64,000 nt of DNA from NCBI GenBank assembly GCA_903828785.1, contig CAIKNP010000010.1:40791-104790 (forward strand), read 5' to 3'. The notes under the pieces were generated by a model. It did not search any database and had not been told where the DNA came from. It worked only from the letters and a program-made list of their open reading frames with translations. The DNA comes from an uncultured Actinomycetes bacterium (lineage in GTDB: Bacteria; Actinomycetota; Acidimicrobiia; Acidimicrobiales; RAAP-2). The position numbers and the translations under genes were made by a program. Of this stretch, positions 60,429 to 64,000 are shown in pieces (the stretch's first letter is position 1; each line of letters starts with the position of its first letter).

Positions 60429-63400
60429 CTAGCTACCGACGGTGTAGCTGTAGGGGATTTGAGCAATCTCGCTGAAGAAGGGCGAGGTCCCCGTGAGCTG
60501 CGACAAACCGACAAGCCAGTTACCGATTGATCCCGTTTCCAGGGACAGATTTCCAGTAACCGTCGTTCCCACTGCGGCGGTCGGGTTAATGGCCACCTGA
60601 ATGTTCATCGTTTGACCAGGGAAGACGAGGGCACCAGTGCCCTGGTTCACCCCAAAGCTCATCAAGTATTCCTGCAAGTCACCAATGGAGGTGGTCACGG
60701 AGTCGTCGAAGGCCTTCGCGGTAAACGAGAAACCGGCAGTCGCGGTTTGGGTGGCGTCAACAGCAGTGGCGTCAGCTGGAGTGGCGTACGCCCAACCCTG
60801 CTGCCAAACACCTGACTCCACACCACCAGCCGGAGCGTAGGTGAGAGAGTTCCCATTCGTCGTGAGGTCGGGTGCGTTCTGCAACACGGAGAACTCGGGG
60901 TCACCGATCCACGATCCCACATCGAAGGTGGCGTTCACCGAACTGCTAAGCGTGGCCGTCACTGACGACGTCTGGGTGGGCACGTAGTAGACCCAGTAGT
61001 TGTTCAGCACCATGGTCGAAGGTTGACCGAAGAGGTCAAGGCTCGAGTAGGGACTGTAGGTTGCGCTCTGCGTGCTCCGAGCGTCAGTAGAGAGGAACAT
61101 TGGCGTTAAGCCATTGTTCGTAATACTGACGGTCGCCATTGCACCGTTGGACATCGAGACCGTCGTTCCACTGCTGTTAGGCATGGTGGTCTTGACCGAA
61201 ACAGCGTCCATCAAGATTTGGCCGTGGAACGGCGTCTGGAGCGTGTTGCCCACCACCGGGTTGGCGACCCACAATTCAAGCTGCCACGTTCCAGCCACGG
61301 GGTTTGCCGCGTACAGCGACAAGTAGGGCAACGCAACTTCACTGCCGGACTGGCTCAAGGTGTAGTTGGTGTCGTAGGCCTGCAGGTTTCCGCTGGGGTC
61401 AATGAGTGCACCCACGATCTGGTCGCCGGCAATGGAGCCCGCAGCCTCGAAGTTGGCCAACTCAATGTCAGCTTCAATGTTGGGGACACCAGCAGCTACG
61501 GGGAAGTTGAAGGTATTGGCCTGGCCGTAAACACCGGCGCGACCGTTACCACCCGTTATCACACCGCGGAAGTTACCTGCGCCACCAGCAATCGTGACGG
61601 CAACTCGCTCCGTGACCGGAATTGAAATGGTCTGCGTTGGTGATCCTGCTCCCGTTGGCGTTACCGAAGCCTGAATGGAAGCCGAGTAATCACCGGCAAC
61701 ATTCGGGAGGTACAAAACAACGCTCGTGGTACCCGTCTTACCAGCACCGAGGGAAAGACTGTTGTTCACCGGAATCGACGCCCAGTTCGCGTAGTCGGCT
61801 TCCCACTGAATCCTACCTGAGGTGCCCGTGCAGGAAGCACACCACGTGTTGGAGACAGTGAAGTACACCGCCGTCCACGTACCGGCCGCTGGCGATGCCA
61901 CTTCGATGTTCGTGTGGTCGGCCAATCCCTGCGATTCGGAGTAGCCAGCGTAGTTACCACTGGGGTCAAACAGGGCCACGTGCAACACCGAACTTTGGCC
62001 CGTGAAGGTAAAGACACTCGCGAAGCTCACGTGGTCGGTCCCCGCAGGAACAGTAAAGTGCGTGGTCTGGTACGTCTCTTGAGCACCACTCCAAATTGGG
62101 AAGGTGGGCTGCGTCGACGTAACACTGGGGTCAAGGTTGAATGAGCCGGTCTCGTTTCCCGAAGGAGTCAACTGACGAGCGCTAAAGCTGATGCTCGCGG
62201 CCGTGTTCGACGTGTTCTGCAGGGAAATCTTCGAGGTGGTCTTTTGGCCAGCCTTACCCGACAAAGTCAAGGAGTTCGAAGTCATCAAGACGCTGCCCGA
62301 AGCACTGCCCTTAGCGGCGCCAATGGACTTAGCGAGCTGCACGGCGGCACCCACGTTAAGTAGTCCCACACCCTGTTCGGTGGCGGGAGCGTTGACGTCA
62401 GTGGCGGTACTCATCAAGATGTGCTTGATCATGCCAGGCGTTGGGTAGGCCCCAGCGTGGCTCGAGCGGTAGGCCTGAATCACGTCAGCGGCGGCGCCAG
62501 CGGTCAGCGGGGCTGACTCCGAGGTACCACCCGACATGGTCAAGTCGAATCCGCCACAGTCGGCGTAGGTGGGATTGGTCGAGCACAGTGCCCAGTTGAG
62601 GTCACCGGGCGCAACGAGGTCGACGGTGCGACCCGACTGCGTCATGCCGCCGGACGACAGACCGGAGATGTTGTTGTTGATCCACGAACCGTTACCAACG
62701 CCGGGGACGTTGTAGCCCCCGTAGAAATCCTGCGCGTAAGCGCGGAAAGTGGTCGAGGCGCCAACATTAATAACGTTGGGGTCGGAAGCGGGGGAACCAA
62801 TGGTGTTGGTTGGCCCCGCGTCGCCTGAAGAAACCACCACGGTGACGCCGGCCGCCACGGCCGCGTCATTGGCAATTTTGACGGCGTCAGCGGTGGAGTC
62901 TCCCATGGGGTTGCCGCCGAAGGATTCGTTGAGCACCTTCACACCGTTCGCAATCGCGTACTGAATGGCCTGAACGAAACCTGAGGTGGTGGTCAAGTTG
63001 GCCTTGCCAAACACCTTGAGCGAGGTCATTGAAGCACCGGGAGCAACTCCCACAACCTTGATGTAGCAACCCGCGTTGTTGATGTTGTCGGGGTAGTTGT
63101 AGAGGTCGTAGGTTTGGTTGCCCTGCGCACCAATAGAGGAAGCGTCGAGGAACGCCTCGCCACCACCGGTACTGGCTCGGTTGCCGTCACCCGAGAAGTC
63201 GGGCTGAGCGGTGATGACGGGCGAGCCGGCATTCTGGCCGCCACTGTAGGCACCGTTGCGCTGGAAGTCCGGGTTCGTCGTATCGATGCCCTCAGCCATG
63301 AAGGCCACGCTCACACCCGTTCCGGTGAATCCGGCACTCCAGGCGGCGGGGGCGTTGATCGCAGTCACGGCTTCGGGATCGAGCTCGGGGGCGGCTTGCG

Positions 63401-63821
63401 TACCGCACTGTCCGACAGGATTGCCGTTGGCATCGACGGCGCCATTCGGCGTGCGGCTGATGTGCAGTCCCGAGGCGTGAGGGACGACGCTCGCCGTCGG
63501 TCCGTGGATGACTGCATTCGGCGCTACCAAAAGGACACCCTTGGTGACTTTAAGGAGGGCCGCTTCAGATGCCGAAACATTGGCGCTAACCGAGAGGGGC
63601 GCACTGGCCTGTGAGGTGACTCGTCCGCCAGAATTGGTAATGCTGGAGGCAATTGCCGCCAGGGCACTCGCAGTGGAGCCGCTCGACCCAGCTGCACCCT
63701 TGGCCAGCATGATCACCATCGGCGACGTCGTCACCGACGCTTGCGTGGGCGTCGCACCCGACATAGAAATCGCTGGTGTGACTAAAGCCACCGCCAGCGA
63801 CATGGTCCATAACCTCTTCAT
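60429..63821 (-). CDS. Large secreted subtilase-fold peptidase with sedolisin-like active site
   Basis: A 1130-residue exported protein (ATG 63821; the upstream TTG adds only four residues). It has a signal peptide (LAVALVTPAISMSGA), a propeptide-like region to about residue 140, then a subtilase-fold catalytic domain (about 150-480). The usual subtilisin residues are changed: AEGID replaces the Asp motif and GGEAFLDASS has Glu and Asp in the ExxxD spacing seen in sedolisins (S53). SSGDAGP carries Asp where subtilisin has the oxyanion Asn, and SGGTSESAP holds the catalytic Ser. The remaining 650 residues look like beta-sandwich domains (e.g. VSITNNGLTP), perhaps for substrate or surface binding. 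The lumen-side enzyme may act at low pH. Family assignment S8 or S53 is open. Confidence 0.82.
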   Translation of the reverse strand: MKRLWTMSLAVALVTPAISMSGATPTQASVTTSPMVIMLAKGAAGSSGSTASALAAIASSITNSGGRVTSQASAPLSVSANVSASEAALLKVTKGVLLVAPNAVIHGPTASVVPHASGLHISRTPNGAVDANGNPVGQCGTQAAPELDPEAVTAINAPAAWSAGFTGTGVSVAFMAEGIDTTNPDFQRNGAYSGGQNAGSPVITAQPDFSGDGNRASTGGGEAFLDASSIGAQGNQTYDLYNYPDNINNAGCYIKVVGVAPGASMTSLKVFGKANLTTTSGFVQAIQYAIANGVKVLNESFGGNPMGDSTADAVKIANDAAVAAGVTVVVSSGDAGPTNTIGSPASDPNVINVGASTTFRAYAQDFYGGYNVPGVGNGSWINNNISGLSSGGMTQSGRTVDLVAPGDLNWALCSTNPTYADCGGFDLTMSGGTSESAPLTAGAAADVIQAYRSSHAGAYPTPGMIKHILMSTATDVNAPATEQGVGLLNVGAAVQLAKSIGAAKGSASGSVLMTSNSLTLSGKAGQKTTSKISLQNTSNTAASISFSARQLTPSGNETGSFNLDPSVTSTQPTFPIWSGAQETYQTTHFTVPAGTDHVSFASVFTFTGQSSVLHVALFDPSGNYAGYSESQGLADHTNIEVASPAAGTWTAVYFTVSNTWCASCTGTSGRIQWEADYANWASIPVNNSLSLGAGKTGTTSVVLYLPNVAGDYSASIQASVTPTGAGSPTQTISIPVTERVAVTIAGGAGNFRGVITGGNGRAGVYGQANTFNFPVAAGVPNIEADIELANFEAAGSIAGDQIVGALIDPSGNLQAYDTNYTLSQSGSEVALPYLSLYAANPVAGTWQLELWVANPVVGNTLQTPFHGQILMDAVSVKTTMPNSSGTTVSMSNGAMATVSITNNGLTPMFLSTDARSTQSATYSPYSSLDLFGQPSTMVLNNYWVYYVPTQTSSVTATLSSSVNATFDVGSWIGDPEFSVLQNAPDLTTNGNSLTYAPAGGVESGVWQQGWAYATPADATAVDATQTATAGFSFTAKAFDDSVTTSIGDLQEYLMSFGVNQGTGALVFPGQTMNIQVAINPTAAVGTTVTGNLSLETGSIGNWLVGLSQLTGTSPFFSEIAQIPYSYTVGS

Positions 63822-63877
63822 ATTTCCCCCCAAGCATCGTGGCTCCTAACCGCGATGAATTTGTCAGTTAAGAAAGG

Positions 63878-63906
63878 ACAGTAATTGAAAGATTTGGTTC
63901 GTGCAA
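63878..63906 (-). promoter_or_regulatory. Candidate promoter of the large peptidase gene
   Basis: On the minus strand, TTGCAC (63901-63906) and TACTGT (63878-63883) are 17 bases apart, close to the -35/-10 consensus spacing. Transcription would start near 63871, leaving a 50-base leader before ATG 63821. A GGGGGG stretch just before the ATG is the only ribosome-site-like sequence. Confidence 0.5.
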
Positions 63907-64000
63907 GTCATTACGCCAAATAAGACTGCGCACTGTGATTGAGGAAGGGCGGCTCGCGCACCGGATCCCATGGCGACAAGCGCAAAGAACCTGGAGCGGA

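Noticed and set aside
1-64000. Search for tRNA, rRNA, IS elements, integrases and phage genes
   Set aside because: None was seen by reading gaps and ORFs; gaps are too short for most of them and no transposase-like protein is present. A covariance-model search was not possible here.

Overview
The window is a compact, gene-dense stretch of an actinobacterial chromosome. The best guess is class Acidimicrobiia, possibly an acid-tolerant or iron-oxidising relative. That guess rests on several things: a proteasome activator (Bpa), Wag31/DivIVA, SepF and YggT beside ftsZ, menaquinone synthesis by the MenD/MenH/MenA/MenB/MenE route, a copper and haem-copper oxidase maturation module, and a secreted peptidase with a sedolisin-like (acid-acting) active site. 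It is an inference, because there is no rRNA or other taxonomic marker here. No tRNA, rRNA, CRISPR array, IS element, integrase or phage gene was seen. No gap between genes reaches 300 bases; most genes touch or overlap, very often by GTGA or ATGA, and GTG starts are common.

Layout. (1) 1-4.0 kb, minus strand: a copper/respiration module, with the truncated start of a COX2-like membrane protein, a secreted cupredoxin-like protein, CtaG, and a large membrane protein fused to a SCO1-type copper chaperone, plus one small convergent membrane protein. (2) 4.0-8.2 kb: aroC-aroK-aroB-aroQ-efp-nusB, the chorismate genes running into translation and transcription factors. (3) 8.2-12.5 kb: an NfuA-like Fe-S carrier, a cysteine-rich conserved protein, small unknown genes, a lipoprotein, tyrS and a DinB-family protein. 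(4) 12.6-18.6 kb: menaquinone synthesis (menD, menH, menA, menB, menE) with ccdA; menE is broken by a one-base frameshift in a G run. (5) 18.7-29.2 kb: a DUF255 thioredoxin-like protein, two unknown proteins, dnaE, bpa, an Rrf2 regulator, a group 2 sigma factor, an RluA-family pseudouridine synthase and lspA.

(6) 29.2-45.6 kb: a long division and cell-wall (dcw) cluster on the minus strand: mraZ-rsmH-ftsL-ftsI-murE-mraY-ftsW-murG-murC-murB-ftsQ-ftsZ-yggS-sepF-yggT-divIVA-(dksA-like)-lspA-rluD. The genes for peptidoglycan precursor synthesis and polar/septal growth are co-transcribed, probably from an MraZ-controlled promoter. murF and murD are missing from their usual places. The DksA-like protein carries an unusual Lys/Ala-rich histone-H1-like arm of about 290 residues. 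(7) 45.7-48.4 kb: a lipoate-ligase-like protein, an HNH protein, a small conserved protein, a ROK sugar kinase and a DUF3040 membrane protein. (8) 48.5-60.3 kb: a metabolic and transport block with two DHA2-type exporters, NhaA, a Fur-family regulator with an ABC exporter, a fused carboxyltransferase, a class III CoA-transferase, an alpha/beta hydrolase, dut and orn. (9) 60.4-64 kb: a very large secreted S8/S53-type peptidase with its promoter, separated from orn by a perfect 18-bp hairpin.

No single undescribed system stands out as a cassette. The most interesting items are the histone-like DksA fusion, the dcw cluster lacking murF and murD, the copper module with a degenerate copper site and a SCO fusion, the sedolisin-like peptidase, the menE frameshift, and the menD/menH start codons only 5 bases apart.
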